From contig NZ_CP092827.1 of the NCBI RefSeq assembly GCF_022533585.1, positions 4,814,001 to 4,878,000 on the forward strand: 64,000 bases of DNA, written 5' to 3'. The notes under the pieces are model-generated. The model saw nothing but the letters and a program-made list of their open reading frames with translations, did no database searches and was not told the DNA's origin. Origin of the DNA: Pseudomonas sp. LS.1a. Lineage in GTDB: Bacteria > Pseudomonadota > Gammaproteobacteria > Pseudomonadales > Pseudomonadaceae. A program made the position numbers and the translations under genes. Shown piece by piece: positions 15,377-24,071 of this stretch (the stretch's first letter is position 1; every line of letters starts with the position of its first letter).

Positions 15377-17779
15377 CTAGAACTCGAAGGTACTGGACAA
15401 GCTCACCTGCCGTGCATCGCCAATGGCCACAAAGTACTGGTTCACCGCCGAGCTGTAGTAAACCTTGTCGAACAGGTTCTTCACGTTCAGCTGCAACAGC
15501 ACCTTGTGCTCGTCGAGCCTGGTCTCGTAGCTGGCAAAGGCATCGGCCACGGTATAGGACGGCAGGTCGAAGGTGTTGGTCGGGTTGCCAGCGCGCTCGC
15601 CCACGTACCGCGCCCCCGCGCCAATGCGCAGGCGATCGCCACCGAACAGGCTGCCATAGTCATACACCGCCGACAGCGAACCACTGTGCCGGGCCACGTT
15701 TTGCAGGCGGTTGCCCTTGAGGTCCGGGTCCTTGGTCACTTGCGCATCGGTGAAGGCGTAGCTGCCGATCAGGCTCCAGCGCTCACTCAGCTGGCCGGTC
15801 AGGTCCAGCTCGACGCCCCGTGAGCTGACCTCCCCGGCATTGCTGTACACCGTTTCGCGCGTACTGGTGTCAAAGTTGGAAACGAGCACGTTGCGCTTGG
15901 TGATATCGAACAACGCCAGAGTGCCCGTGACACGGCCAGGCATGTCGAGTTTGGCGCCCAGCTCCCATGATTTGCCTTCCTCCGGGGCAAAGCTGCCGTC
16001 GAGGGTCTGGGTAAGGCCACCGCCAATGCTCAAGGGTGCAATCGTCGAGTTGGGCTTGAACGATTCGCTGTAGCTGGCATAGAGCGACAGCTGCTCATCG
16101 ACCTTGTAGACCACACCGGCATGCGGTACCCAGCTCTGGCCGCTGGTGTCGGTGTTGACCAGGAACGGCCGGCCGCGCCCGGCCAACTGGTCGTATTGCT
16201 GGAAGCGTGCGCCAGCCACCAGGATCCAGTGGTCGTCCAGGTGCAGGGCATCCTGGAAGAACAGCGAATCAGTACGCAGCTTGTCGGTCTGGTCGCTCTC
16301 CTTGGCACCGACTTGGGTGCCCTCCACTTCCTGACCGTAGACCGGGCTCACATAGCTGAAGGTGGATCGGGCCGTCTGCCGGATCAGGTCGCCGCGGAAG
16401 ATCTTGCGGTCCTCATGATCGACACCGAACAGCAGGTCGTTCTGCATCCCGGCCAGTTCCACATTACCGGCCAGGCTCAGCGTGGCGAACTGGTCACGGC
16501 TCATGGCGTTGTGGGTGCCGTCGATGCTGCGCGCCAGCGTGCCGCTTTCTTCATTTACGCCGGTCACCCGCACCTGGCTGGCATCATAGGTTTCGCGGTT
16601 GAAGCTGTAGCCGAAGTGCAGCTTCCAGTCATCGGCCAGTTGGTGGTCGACTTCCAGACGGTACAGGTCGGAACGCCCCTCCATGTCGTTGAACGGCTCG
16701 TCAAGGCGCCGCGTGGCCGGGATGTCCAGCGGGTGGCCGTTGTTGCCGAACGCCGTACCACGGTCGAAGGGGGAGAGAAATTCGCGGTGCTCGTAGGCCA
16801 GTACCACCTGGGTATCTTCACCCAGCCAGGCCAGCGACGGCGCCACCAGCGATTCGCGGTGCACGCCGTAGTTGCGCCAGTAGTCCTCATCCTCGTGATC
16901 GACGATCAGGCGATAGGCGAAGTTGCTGTCGCCCAGCGCACCGGTGCTGTCGAGCCCGCCGCCGCTGCCGTTCTTGCCGCTGCCGTAGGTGGACCCGCGC
17001 ACGGTCAGGGCGTTGTACTGCTCGAGTTGCGGGCGCTTGCTGACCACGTTGATCACCCCGCCCGGGTCCTGGATGCCGTACAGCAGCGAGGCCGGGCCCT
17101 TGAGCACTTCGACCCGCTCGGTGCTGGCGCTGAGGTTGCGGCCCTGCACGACGGGCATGCCATCGCGCATGATCGAGCCGTCGCGGTTGTCGCCGAAGCC
17201 GCGCTTCATCACCGTGTCGGAGGTACCGCCGAAGTTGTTGCCCTGGGTGATGCCGCTGACGTTGGCCAGGGCGTCGTCGAGGTTGCGCGGGGCCTGGTCA
17301 CGGATGACCTGGGCCGGTACCACATTGATTGCCTGGGGGATGTCCTGGCTCGGGCCCTGCCCGCGCATGATCGAGGCGGTAGCCGGGGGCTGGTAGCTGT
17401 AGTCGTCCAGTTGCGAGGTCACGGTGGTGGCCTGCAGGTTGAGGGCGCCGGAGGTGTCCACCGCCTCAAGGGTGAGGGTGCGTGCATCGACGCGGCGCCA
17501 GGCCAGCCCGGTAGTGCCCAGCAGCTGTTGCAGGGCCTGCTCGGCGCTGAACCTGCCGTTCAGCGCCGGCGCCTGCACGCCGGGCAGTTCCAGGGTGTAG
17601 ACCACGCTCTGGCCGGTGGTGCGGCTGAAGGCGCTGAGTGCCTGGACCAGGGGTTGCGCCGGCTGGGCAAAGGCGTACGCCTGCTGTTGCTCGGCGGCGC
17701 AGGCCAGGGGGGCGACAGCGAGTGCCGGGAGCACGGAAAGGCCTAGCCAGAGGGGGACACAACGCGGGGTGAACTTCAT
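15377..17779 (-). CDS. TonB-dependent siderophore receptor with N-terminal signalling (STN) domain
   Basis: Outer membrane ferric-siderophore transducer, 800 aa. A signal peptide ending near ACA is followed by an STN domain (about residues 40-110, YTLELPGVQAPALNGRFSAEQAL). Next come the plug (about 130-240; VEVLKGPASLLYGIQDPGGVINVVSKRP) and a beta-barrel ending in Phe (STFEF), the usual assembly signal. An STN domain means it signals to an anti-sigma factor, and fecR- and fecI-like genes lie immediately upstream on the same strand. The ligand is unknown; FhuA/FiuA/FoxA/FpvA-type receptors are the nearest group. The start at 17779 gives the normal signal peptide. Confidence 0.93.
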   Translation of the reverse strand: MKFTPRCVPLWLGLSVLPALAVAPLACAAEQQQAYAFAQPAQPLVQALSAFSRTTGQSVVYTLELPGVQAPALNGRFSAEQALQQLLGTTGLAWRRVDARTLTLEAVDTSGALNLQATTVTSQLDDYSYQPPATASIMRGQGPSQDIPQAINVVPAQVIRDQAPRNLDDALANVSGITQGNNFGGTSDTVMKRGFGDNRDGSIMRDGMPVVQGRNLSASTERVEVLKGPASLLYGIQDPGGVINVVSKRPQLEQYNALTVRGSTYGSGKNGSGGGLDSTGALGDSNFAYRLIVDHEDEDYWRNYGVHRESLVAPSLAWLGEDTQVVLAYEHREFLSPFDRGTAFGNNGHPLDIPATRRLDEPFNDMEGRSDLYRLEVDHQLADDWKLHFGYSFNRETYDASQVRVTGVNEESGTLARSIDGTHNAMSRDQFATLSLAGNVELAGMQNDLLFGVDHEDRKIFRGDLIRQTARSTFSYVSPVYGQEVEGTQVGAKESDQTDKLRTDSLFFQDALHLDDHWILVAGARFQQYDQLAGRGRPFLVNTDTSGQSWVPHAGVVYKVDEQLSLYASYSESFKPNSTIAPLSIGGGLTQTLDGSFAPEEGKSWELGAKLDMPGRVTGTLALFDITKRNVLVSNFDTSTRETVYSNAGEVSSRGVELDLTGQLSERWSLIGSYAFTDAQVTKDPDLKGNRLQNVARHSGSLSAVYDYGSLFGGDRLRIGAGARYVGERAGNPTNTFDLPSYTVADAFASYETRLDEHKVLLQLNVKNLFDKVYYSSAVNQYFVAIGDARQVSLSSTFEF

Positions 17780-17886
17780 GGACGCTGACCTGTGAGAGGG
17801 ATTTGACTGCGAATGAATCGCACTTCCACTCATTACACGGATGCCACGTCCTGTTACCTCACCTGTTGACTGAAAAATATTTTCTG

Positions 17887-17996
17887 CCTGTGCCGGCCTC
17901 TTCGCGGGCTTGCCCGCTCCTACAGGGACTGCACAAGTTTCGAATCCGGTGCAGTACCTGTGGGAGCGGGCAAGCCCGCGAAGAGGCCGGCACAGG
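17887..17996. repeat. Inverted pair of REP elements inside an operon
   Basis: REP pair of the CGGGCTTGCCCGCTCC subtype, with a spacer of about 33 bases. It starts 4 bp after the fecR-like stop and precedes the receptor gene, so it may separate or differentially stabilise the two mRNA parts. Confidence 0.9.
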
Positions 17997-17999
17997 CGC

Positions 18000-18977
18000 C
18001 TACCGGACCAGGGTCAACCGCCCCAGCACAGTCTGCCGCGAAAAGCCCATTACCTTGCCCAGCGAATCCAGCGCCAGCAACGGCTCGGCCACCGGGAAAC
18101 TACCACTGACCTTGCGCTGCCCCAGCTCACCATCGAGCAACAGGATGCGCCCCGGGTAATAGCGCCCCAGGTCCTCGACCACCTGTGCCAGCGGCACCTG
18201 GTAGTAATTCAGCCAGCCCTGTCGCCAGGCCAGGCGGTTGTCGCTGTCCACTGCCTGGGTATCGCCCACCCGACCGGCAGCGTAGGCCACCTGTTGGTTG
18301 GCCGTCAGTTCACGCGATATGGCGCCCGGTGCCGGGCTCACCGCCACCCGCCCGCTGCGTACCGTGACGTGGGCACCATCGTCCTGCTCGCGCACTTCGA
18401 ACTGGGTGCCGAGCACCCGCACCTCGCCACCACCTGCTTCGACCACGAACGGCTCGCCGGTATGCGAGACCTGAAAGAACGCCGCGCCATGTAACAGCCG
18501 CACACGACGCTCGCCGTGGGCGAAATCCACCGCAATCGCACTACCCGCATCCAGCGTCACTTGTGACTGGTCAGCCAACGTTACCTGGCGAACTTGCCCG
18601 GTGCTGCTGTAGTCGGCTCGCAGGTCCTGCAACCAGTATCCCGGGTGCCAACCACCGGCGACACCAAAGGCCAGTACCAGGCAGGCCGCCACTGCAATCG
18701 CCCCGACCCGCCACCGGCGCGTGGCCGGTGGCCTGGCCATGGCATCCAGGTAGCGCTGCAGGCCTTCATGCTCTTCATCAGCCAGGCGCGCCGCCGGGAT
18801 GGCACTTCTCTGCCACAGCGCCTGGGCCTGTTCGTAGGCTGCGCGATGCCCGGGGTCGGCCAACAACCAACGCTTGAACGCCGCCCCCTCGGCCTGCGCG
18901 GGCTGCTCGTTGATTCGGCTGAGCCATTGCAGCGCGGCCCGGGACTGCGCCTCGGTGATCTGCGGTAAACGGCTCAT
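18000..18977 (-). CDS. FecR-family anti-sigma regulator
   Basis: Inner membrane sigma regulator, 325 aa. It has an N-terminal cytoplasmic sigma-binding part (about 1-85, with AALQWLSRINEQPAQ...FKRWLLADPGHRAAYEQA) and one membrane segment near 92-108. The periplasmic FecR domain carries GEPFVVEAGGGEVRVLGTQFEV and a C-terminal STN-like region that contacts the receptor. The start at 18977 overlaps the sigma gene stop by 4 bp (ATGA). It passes the ferric-siderophore signal from the STN receptor to the sigma factor. Confidence 0.93.
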   Translation of the reverse strand: MSRLPQITEAQSRAALQWLSRINEQPAQAEGAAFKRWLLADPGHRAAYEQAQALWQRSAIPAARLADEEHEGLQRYLDAMARPPATRRWRVGAIAVAACLVLAFGVAGGWHPGYWLQDLRADYSSTGQVRQVTLADQSQVTLDAGSAIAVDFAHGERRVRLLHGAAFFQVSHTGEPFVVEAGGGEVRVLGTQFEVREQDDGAHVTVRSGRVAVSPAPGAISRELTANQQVAYAAGRVGDTQAVDSDNRLAWRQGWLNYYQVPLAQVVEDLGRYYPGRILLLDGELGQRKVSGSFPVAEPLLALDSLGKVMGFSRQTVLGRLTLVR

Positions 18978-19549
18978 CGACGGGCACTCCCTGGCCGGCG
19001 TGGGGTGGACGCGGGCTCGGCAACACTCGCCTTGCACGCTTCGAGGGCGCGCATCATATGCTTTTCCACAGCACTCTGGGACAGTTGCATGGCCTTGGCG
19101 ATCTCGCCGTACTTGCAGCCGTGGATGCGGTTGAGCAGGAAGATCTGCCGGGTGCGTTCAGGCAAGGCACGCAAGGCAGCTTCGATGCGCTGCAAGTCGT
19201 GGTCGACCTCCACGGCCTGCTCCGGCGCCTGGGCCATGGCCGCTGCATCCACCGGCAACACAGCTTCGGCCGCACGTTCACGGCTGCCTTCGCTGCGCAG
19301 GTGGTCGATGGCCAGGTTGCCGGCGCAACGCAGCAGGTAGGTGTCCAGCGCCTCGACCTTGACCTCAGGGCGGCGCCAGAAGCGCAGGAACAGCTCCTGG
19401 ACCAGGTCCGATGCCGTGGCCCGGCAGCCGACCCGGCGGCTCACCAGTGCCTCCATGCGTGCCCGCTGGGCCAGGAACACCTGGACGAAGCGCGCACGCC
19501 CGCCGCCGCTTTCGGCATCCGCCTCGGTCATGTCGCCCGGCTCGCTCAC
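18974..19549 (-). CDS. FecI-like ECF sigma factor
   Basis: Iron-starvation type extracytoplasmic sigma factor, about 191 aa. Region 2 shows ASDLVQELFLRFWRR and DTYLLRCAGNLAIDHLRSE. Region 4 shows YGEIAKAMQLSQSAVEKHMMRAL. The first possible start is a GTG at 19549, 4 bp after the preceding gene; an ATG at 19531 is an alternative. Coupled to the FecR gene, it should drive the receptor gene and perhaps its own operon when the siderophore is bound. Confidence 0.92.
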   Translation of the reverse strand: MSEPGDMTEADAESGGGRARFVQVFLAQRARMEALVSRRVGCRATASDLVQELFLRFWRRPEVKVEALDTYLLRCAGNLAIDHLRSEGSRERAAEAVLPVDAAAMAQAPEQAVEVDHDLQRIEAALRALPERTRQIFLLNRIHGCKYGEIAKAMQLSQSAVEKHMMRALEACKASVAEPASTPRRPGSARR

Positions 19550-19553
19550 CGGG

Positions 19554-19880
19554 TCACTCGGCGAACACGGCCAGCAACGGCCCCAGCACCACGCTGGCGG
19601 CCGCCAGGCCCAGCAGCAGGCGGGGCTGGTATGGCAGGCCGAACACCCACAGGGTCACCCCGGCCATCAGCACTGCAGTCCACTCCACCAGGCCATGGGC
19701 CATGCCGCGCAGGTGCACGCTGAGCAGCAGCGAAAGCACCAGCAGCAGCCAGCCGGCGCTGCGCAACAGGCGCAACTGCCCCGGGCGCGGCTTGCGCCCG
19801 AGCAGGTCGGTGAAATGTTTCTCCATGGCCAGGCACAGGGCAACGAAGCCTGCGAAGGCGATCAGTGCATTACCCAGCAT
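19554..19880 (-). CDS. DUF3325 small membrane protein of iron-uptake operon
   Basis: A 108-aa protein with about three to four hydrophobic helices. It matches the DUF3325 type found beside siderophore-reductase-like PepSY proteins. It overlaps the preceding gene by one base of the stop/start junction and precedes the sigma gene by 4 bp. Function is not established; a supporting role in ferric-siderophore reduction or transport is inferred from context. Confidence 0.8.
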   Translation of the reverse strand: MLGNALIAFAGFVALCLAMEKHFTDLLGRKPRPGQLRLLRSAGWLLLVLSLLLSVHLRGMAHGLVEWTAVLMAGVTLWVFGLPYQPRLLLGLAAASVVLGPLLAVFAE

Positions 19881-21457
19881 CAGCTTGCCTCCGCCGTTTC
19901 AGTGCTCGGTTTTTTTGCTGCACGAGGGGCGCGCTTGGCCACTGGCTTGGGGCTGCGCAACATCTTGCCGGCCAGCCAGGCCAGGAACAGGCCGGTGCCT
20001 AGCGCGGTCAGGTCGAAGCCGGCCATGGCCCAGTCACCCGCCTGCAGCGAATGGTTCAAGCCCTGGCCGGTGGTCAGGCCATTGAGCAGCGGCAGCAAGG
20101 CGAAGGCCAGCGCGCCGAGTACCAGTTGCTCGCCCCAGGCCCGGCGCCCGCTGCGCAGCACGGCATGCACCAGCGAAAGGCCCCAGGTGATGAAAAAGGC
20201 ATTGACCTCCCAGTCGGCCCGGCCTTCGACGCCCATGGGGATCAGGCGGTTGGCCCAGAAGAAGCCCGCCACGGCCAGCAGCAGGCCGCTCATGCTGGCG
20301 ATATTGAGCACTTCGACCAGGCGCAGTCCACCCGGCAGCCGTTCGCTCCTGGCATGCTTGAGCTGGCGCTTGCCCAGCCACATCACCAACCCGGTACCGA
20401 TCACCGCAGTACCGGCCACGCCAAAGAAGAAGTACAGCCAGCGCAGCCAGGGCCTGGCGAAGTTGCCCATGTGCAGGCCGGCAAAGCTGAAGGCGGTCAT
20501 CATCGCCCCGCTCTCCGGCTTGCCCTGGCTCAGCAGCGCACCACTGGCACCATCGAAGGTCCAGTTGGCGCTGCGCCGATAGGCCACATGGTCGGCCGCA
20601 GACTGGGTGAAGGTGACGCGGGCATTGCTGTCGCCGGCATTGTCCACCTGGATACGGCCGATACGCGCGCCCGGTTGCAGGTCCTGCACCTTGGCATACA
20701 GGCTCGGCAACGGTACCAGCGGCGCGGCCACCTGGGCCGCCTTGGGCGCATCGTTACGGCCGAACAGGTCGTTGAAGTACTTGCCGGTGTCATTGCCGTA
20801 GCTGGCCATGATGCCGGCCGGCATCACCAGGTACATGAACAGCACCAGGCTGCTGTAGCTGATCATCAGATGGAACGGCAGCACCAGCACGCCGATGGCG
20901 TTGTGCCCGTCCAGCCAGGAGCGCTGGCCCTTGCCGGGGCGGAAGGTGAAGAACTCCTTGAAGATCTTCTTGTGGGTGATGATGCCGGTGACCAGGCCCA
21001 GCAGCATGATGAAGGCACAGAACGTCGACAGCCAGCGGCCGAAGGGGTGAGGCATCTGCAACTGGAAGTGGAAGCGGTAGAAGAACTCGCCACCGCGACT
21101 GTCGCGTGCCTCGACCGGCTGGCCGGTCTGGGTATCGAGTGTCTTGCTGGCGAAGCCGCGCGGCCCGCCATTGGGGTCGCGATAGCCCACGCTCAAGGCG
21201 GCCTCGCGTGCGTTGGGCATGCGGATCAGCCAGGTGCCCGAGTGCCCGGCGTTATCCTGCAGGTAACGCTGGGCCACCTCCAGGCTATGGATTGGGTCCA
21301 GTGCATGGCTGCGCACTTCGGGCTGCGACCAGTGGGTAATTTCTTCCTTGAAATACGACAGCGTGCCGGTGAGGAAGATGGCGAACAACAGCCAGCCGAA
21401 GATCAGTCCGGTCCAGGTGTGCAGCCAGGCCATGGCCTGGCGGAAGCCTTCTTTCAT
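19880..21457 (-). CDS. PepSY-associated transmembrane protein (FoxB/PiuB-like ferric siderophore reductase candidate)
   Basis: A 525-aa membrane protein with several transmembrane helices. The N-terminal helix is WLHTWTGLIFGWLLFAIFLTGTLSYF, and conserved His residues lie in membrane segments (for example LHTW, LPFHLMISYSS, LHMGNFARPW). These fit PepSY_TM proteins such as FoxB and PiuB, thought to reduce ferric siderophores at the inner membrane. The ATG at 21457 overlaps the DUF3649 stop (ATGA). It belongs to the same operon as the sigma, anti-sigma and receptor genes. Confidence 0.88.
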   Translation of the reverse strand: MKEGFRQAMAWLHTWTGLIFGWLLFAIFLTGTLSYFKEEITHWSQPEVRSHALDPIHSLEVAQRYLQDNAGHSGTWLIRMPNAREAALSVGYRDPNGGPRGFASKTLDTQTGQPVEARDSRGGEFFYRFHFQLQMPHPFGRWLSTFCAFIMLLGLVTGIITHKKIFKEFFTFRPGKGQRSWLDGHNAIGVLVLPFHLMISYSSLVLFMYLVMPAGIMASYGNDTGKYFNDLFGRNDAPKAAQVAAPLVPLPSLYAKVQDLQPGARIGRIQVDNAGDSNARVTFTQSAADHVAYRRSANWTFDGASGALLSQGKPESGAMMTAFSFAGLHMGNFARPWLRWLYFFFGVAGTAVIGTGLVMWLGKRQLKHARSERLPGGLRLVEVLNIASMSGLLLAVAGFFWANRLIPMGVEGRADWEVNAFFITWGLSLVHAVLRSGRRAWGEQLVLGALAFALLPLLNGLTTGQGLNHSLQAGDWAMAGFDLTALGTGLFLAWLAGKMLRSPKPVAKRAPRAAKKPSTETAEAS

Positions 21458-21759
21458 GGGGTTTTCATCCAGTAGGCCAACCCGCTGATCACCCCCAGCA
21501 GCACGCTTGGCGCCAGCACGCCCAGCCAGGCGCGCAAAGCGCTGCGGCAGGCGAAGCACCAGATGAACGCCAGCAGGTAGAAGACGAATGACAGCAGCAG
21601 GCCGGTGAGCGTGGCATCGACCTGTGGCAGTGGCGCTACCAGGGCAATACAGACGCTGGCCATGGACGCCAGCAGGTAGCCGCCCAGCAGCGCGGCCAGG
21701 CTGCGTGAGGTCACGGCCATGCGATAGCTGAGCGAGAGGCCGGCGGTTTTGCGCGTCAT
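21454..21759 (-). CDS. DUF3649 small membrane protein, first gene of iron operon
   Basis: A 101-aa protein with three predicted transmembrane helices (about 21-43, 50-70, 77-97), matching the DUF3649 type seen at the head of siderophore operons. It is the first gene after the Fur-like box at about 21789, and its stop overlaps the PepSY gene start. Its precise role is unknown. Confidence 0.82.
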   Translation of the reverse strand: MTRKTAGLSLSYRMAVTSRSLAALLGGYLLASMASVCIALVAPLPQVDATLTGLLLSFVFYLLAFIWCFACRSALRAWLGVLAPSVLLGVISGLAYWMKTP

Positions 21760-21788
21760 GGCGAAGGTCCGGGCGTTTACGGGGCTGC

Positions 21789-21812
21789 AATAATAATGAT
21801 TTCAATTCTCAT
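21789..21812. promoter_or_regulatory. Probable Fur box
   Basis: AATAATAATGATTTCAATTCTC matches the hexamer form (NATWAT repeated) and partly the 19-bp inverted Fur consensus GATAATGATAATCATTATC. It lies 30-50 bp upstream of the iron operon. The fit is imperfect in the right half. Confidence 0.6.
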
Positions 21813-21991
21813 AAGCAAAGGCCGAGCGATTCGCCGCCTGTCGCCTTGAATGCAACAAGAAATTTATTTTCAAAAAGGGCTTGAATTCGTCACGCCATTG
21901 CCTGACCTTAGAGTCAAGAGACGCAGAAATACCAAGGGTCTCAAAGGCCTAGGCGCGTCTCCATGCGAGCAAGCTGAATAAGGATTGAATC

Positions 21992-22339
21992 ATGCAAATC
22001 CAGGTCAACAGCAGCAACCATTTCGAAGGCAATGCCCGGCTCGACCAGTGGGTCCGCAGCACACTGCAGAACTCGCTGGAACGTTACGAGGACGACCTCA
22101 CCCGCATCGAGGTTCACCTGCGCGACGAGAACGGCGCCAAGCCCGGACCGCATGACAAACGCTGCCAGATGGAGGCTCGCCCCAAAGGCCATCAACCGAT
22201 TTCGGTGACCCACACCGCCACTTCGCTGGACCAGGCGGTCGACGGTGCCGCCGCCAAGCTCAACCACGCGCTGGAACACTTCTACGGCAAACTGCGCAGC
22301 AAGCGCGGCGCCCTGGAGCTGAGTGATCCGGACGCCTGA
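21992..22339 (+). CDS. HPF/RaiA-family ribosome-associated protein
   Basis: A 115-aa single-domain protein of the S30EA/HPF type. MQIQVNSSNHFEGNARLDQWV and the C-terminal DGAAAKLNHALEHFYGKLR are characteristic. The short form lacks the long C-terminal tail of long-HPF. Such proteins bind the 30S decoding region and promote ribosome hibernation or stabilise ribosomes under stress. It is preceded by AAGGA and followed by a strong terminator, so it is probably monocistronic. Confidence 0.85.
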   Translation: MQIQVNSSNHFEGNARLDQWVRSTLQNSLERYEDDLTRIEVHLRDENGAKPGPHDKRCQMEARPKGHQPISVTHTATSLDQAVDGAAAKLNHALEHFYGKLRSKRGALELSDPDA

Positions 22340-22349
22340 TCGGCAATGC

Positions 22350-22383
22350 AAAACGCCCGGCCTGATGCCGGGCGTTTTCGTTT
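22350..22383 (+). terminator. Rho-independent terminator after HPF gene
   Basis: AAAACGCCCGGC - CTGAT - GCCGGGCGTTTT forms a 12-bp stem followed by CGTTTG. It is a classic strong terminator 10 bp past the stop codon. Confidence 0.88.
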
Positions 22384-22460
22384 GTATCGATCGCTGGCGC
22401 TGAACCAACCGGCGATACTCCCGGTCAACTGCTGCATCCATTCAGCGCAGAAGCAAGACC

Positions 22461-22751
22461 ATGAGCAACCCATTCGAACGAATCAGTGCTGCATTCGCCC
22501 CCGAATACCGGGTCAACCTGAGTATTGCAAACCTCGACGGCAGCATCATGCTGACCCTGTCCGACGACGCCGGCGTGGTCGCCAAGCGCCTCATCACCCA
22601 GGCCCAGCGCAATGACCCGGTGCGCCTGCAGCGGGTAATCGACAGCATCCGCCTGGGCCTGGCCATCGAACTCAGCCAGAACCCCATGCAGGTGCTGGCC
22701 GCATTGACCCGCGATGCACGCCACGAGCCGCGCCACTTCATGGCCAACTGA
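22461..22751 (+). CDS. DUF3509 protein
   Basis: A 96-aa protein of the Pseudomonas-restricted DUF3509 family: MSNPFERISAAFAPEYRVNLSIANLDGSIMLTL, then VAKRLITQAQRNDP and RVIDSIRLGLAIELSQ. It is soluble and has no known catalytic motif. It ends 3 bp from the end of the convergent psiE gene with no terminator between them. Function unknown. Confidence 0.85.
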   Translation: MSNPFERISAAFAPEYRVNLSIANLDGSIMLTLSDDAGVVAKRLITQAQRNDPVRLQRVIDSIRLGLAIELSQNPMQVLAALTRDARHEPRHFMAN

Positions 22752-22754
22752 GGG

Positions 22755-23225
22755 CTACTTGCCCTCCTCCACTTCCTTGCCGCTGGCATCCAGCGCCTTG
22801 GTCGAGGGGTAGCGGTAAGAGGCGTAGCGCACCACCAGGATCGCGAACGCCAGCAACAGGATGCCACCGCACACGTACAACAGCCCTGCGTCCGGCGCCT
22901 TGTGGTGCGAGACGTCGCCGATCAGCAGGCGGGTCAGCGCAGTGATGGCCACGTACAGCAGGAAGCGGATCGGCATGTGGTTGGTCTTGAAGTAGATACC
23001 GACCATCGCCCCCAGTTCCAGGTAGATGAACAGCAGCAGGATGTCATCGACACTGACCCCACCCTTGCCGAGCATGTCCATGAACGTCATCACCGCCGCA
23101 TAGGCGGTGATCGCGCCGATGCCGAACAGTGCCAGGTAATGGAATGCCTCGACGCACAGGTTGCCCAGCGAGTCGGCCGAGCCGTGCAGGCCCTTGCGCA
23201 GCTTTTCTGCCCATTTGATGTTCAC
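22755..23225 (-). CDS. psiE: Phosphate-starvation-inducible PsiE family protein
   Basis: A 156-aa membrane protein with four predicted helices, matching the PsiE family. A GTG start at 23225 is chosen because GGGGAATGGAA precedes it and the sequence VNIKWAEKLRKGLHGSADSLGNLCVEAFHYL fits the family N-terminus. Another GTG at 23267 has no clear ribosome site. The molecular role of PsiE is not known. Confidence 0.8.
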   Translation of the reverse strand: MNIKWAEKLRKGLHGSADSLGNLCVEAFHYLALFGIGAITAYAAVMTFMDMLGKGGVSVDDILLLFIYLELGAMVGIYFKTNHMPIRFLLYVAITALTRLLIGDVSHHKAPDAGLLYVCGGILLLAFAILVVRYASYRYPSTKALDASGKEVEEGK

Positions 23226-23541
23226 GATGTTCCATTCCCCGATACGTCTTGAAGGATGATGCGTCACCGCTGTGACGCTTGTGCCATGCAGTTAAAGGGC
23301 CAGGCCCCTGCCTTGGAAGGCGACCGATTGCCGCAAGGCACCTTGAGGCGTGGCAAGTTGCCAGAAACACGGCCCTGTGCTGGGAAAAATCAGATTTAAC
23401 CCCTTCCTTGTAGGGCATTTCCCAAAGATACTCCCTGCCATTGTGGTGTTCGGGGATGGGCACTAGTCTCGGATCGTCGCTGCCAAACAGCGACCGGCTT
23501 TGACAGGCCGCCCTGAACTAACCACATGGCTTTGCCTTTAT
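23226..23541. other. Non-coding stretch before the DUF6124 leader
   Basis: I see no gene here. The stretch has a mixed AT/GC part (TGGGAAAAATCAGATTTAACCCC, an AT-richer patch near 23385-23400) and probably carries the psiE promoter on one side and the DUF6124 promoter on the other. No clear operator was identified. Confidence 0.5.
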
Positions 23542-23649
23542 GGCAGCTGTCATGGGGCACCTCGTGTGCGCCGGCTTTTGGTTCTGTTCACCGGTCTGTC
23601 AACCCATGCACAGCTGCCGCCTTCCTGTTTGACAGCAGGAGGTGGTGGC
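23542..23649 (+). ncRNA. Structured 5' leader with two competing stems, upstream of DUF6124 gene
   Basis: GGCAGCTGT (23542-23550) is exactly complementary to ACAGCTGCC (23610-23618). The same right-hand arm can instead pair with the following segment: 23613-23618 with 23644-23649 and 23621-23627 with 23636-23642 (13 pairs including wobbles, one small internal loop). The second hairpin buries AGGAGG (23637-23642). The arrangement is like a switch or attenuator. Similar leaders seem to precede related small genes in Pseudomonas, but that is from memory. Confidence 0.5.
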
Positions 23650-23672
23650 CCAAACTTGAACAGGCCTTCATC

Positions 23673-23915
23673 ATGCTGAAAGTAGTCCCCGATCCACCCC
23701 ACACCCCCCCTTCCCTTGAAGACACCCTGATCCAGGCTACGGACTATGCGTTGTGCGCAGCCACCGTGGTGCATCAGGCCTTGTTGCTTCAGCCCAAGTC
23801 GCCAGCATCGATTTTGATGATGACCTCAATGCATGAGCTGGAGACGTTGCGGGCTTTGCTTGAGTCGGCACTAGTTCAGGTGCAGAGGCCCGCTGAGCCT
23901 CGGACTTTGCACTGA
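23673..23915 (+). CDS. DUF6124-like small protein
   Basis: An 80-aa protein, MLKVVPDPPHTPPSLEDTLIQATDYALCAATVVHQALLL..., resembling the Pseudomonas DUF6124 group (K-V-x-P-DPP opening followed by helices). Translation could begin further upstream in the same frame, but that part runs through the structured leader and is not protein-like. There is no good ribosome site directly before the ATG; the AGGAGG 30 bases upstream lies in a hairpin. Function unknown. Confidence 0.72.
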   Translation: MLKVVPDPPHTPPSLEDTLIQATDYALCAATVVHQALLLQPKSPASILMMTSMHELETLRALLESALVQVQRPAEPRTLH

Positions 23916-23934
23916 GGTTTGAGTGTTGCGTTGT

Positions 23935-24043
23935 CTGGGCTGGCCTCTTCGCGGGTAAACCCGCTCCCACAGGATCTCCACAGGCCCTGAGGTAGATGCA
24001 GTACCTGTGGGAGCGGGTTCACCCGCGAAAGGGCCCGTCCAGG
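23935..24043. repeat. Inverted pair of REP elements
   Basis: Left core GGCCTCTTCGCGGGTAAACC and right core ending GCGAAAGGGCCCGTCCAGG, spacer about 32 bases, in the gap between the DUF6124 and DUF3077 genes. Confidence 0.9.
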
Positions 24044-24071
24044 CAGTCGAGAATTTTCAGGGGATTCAAAA

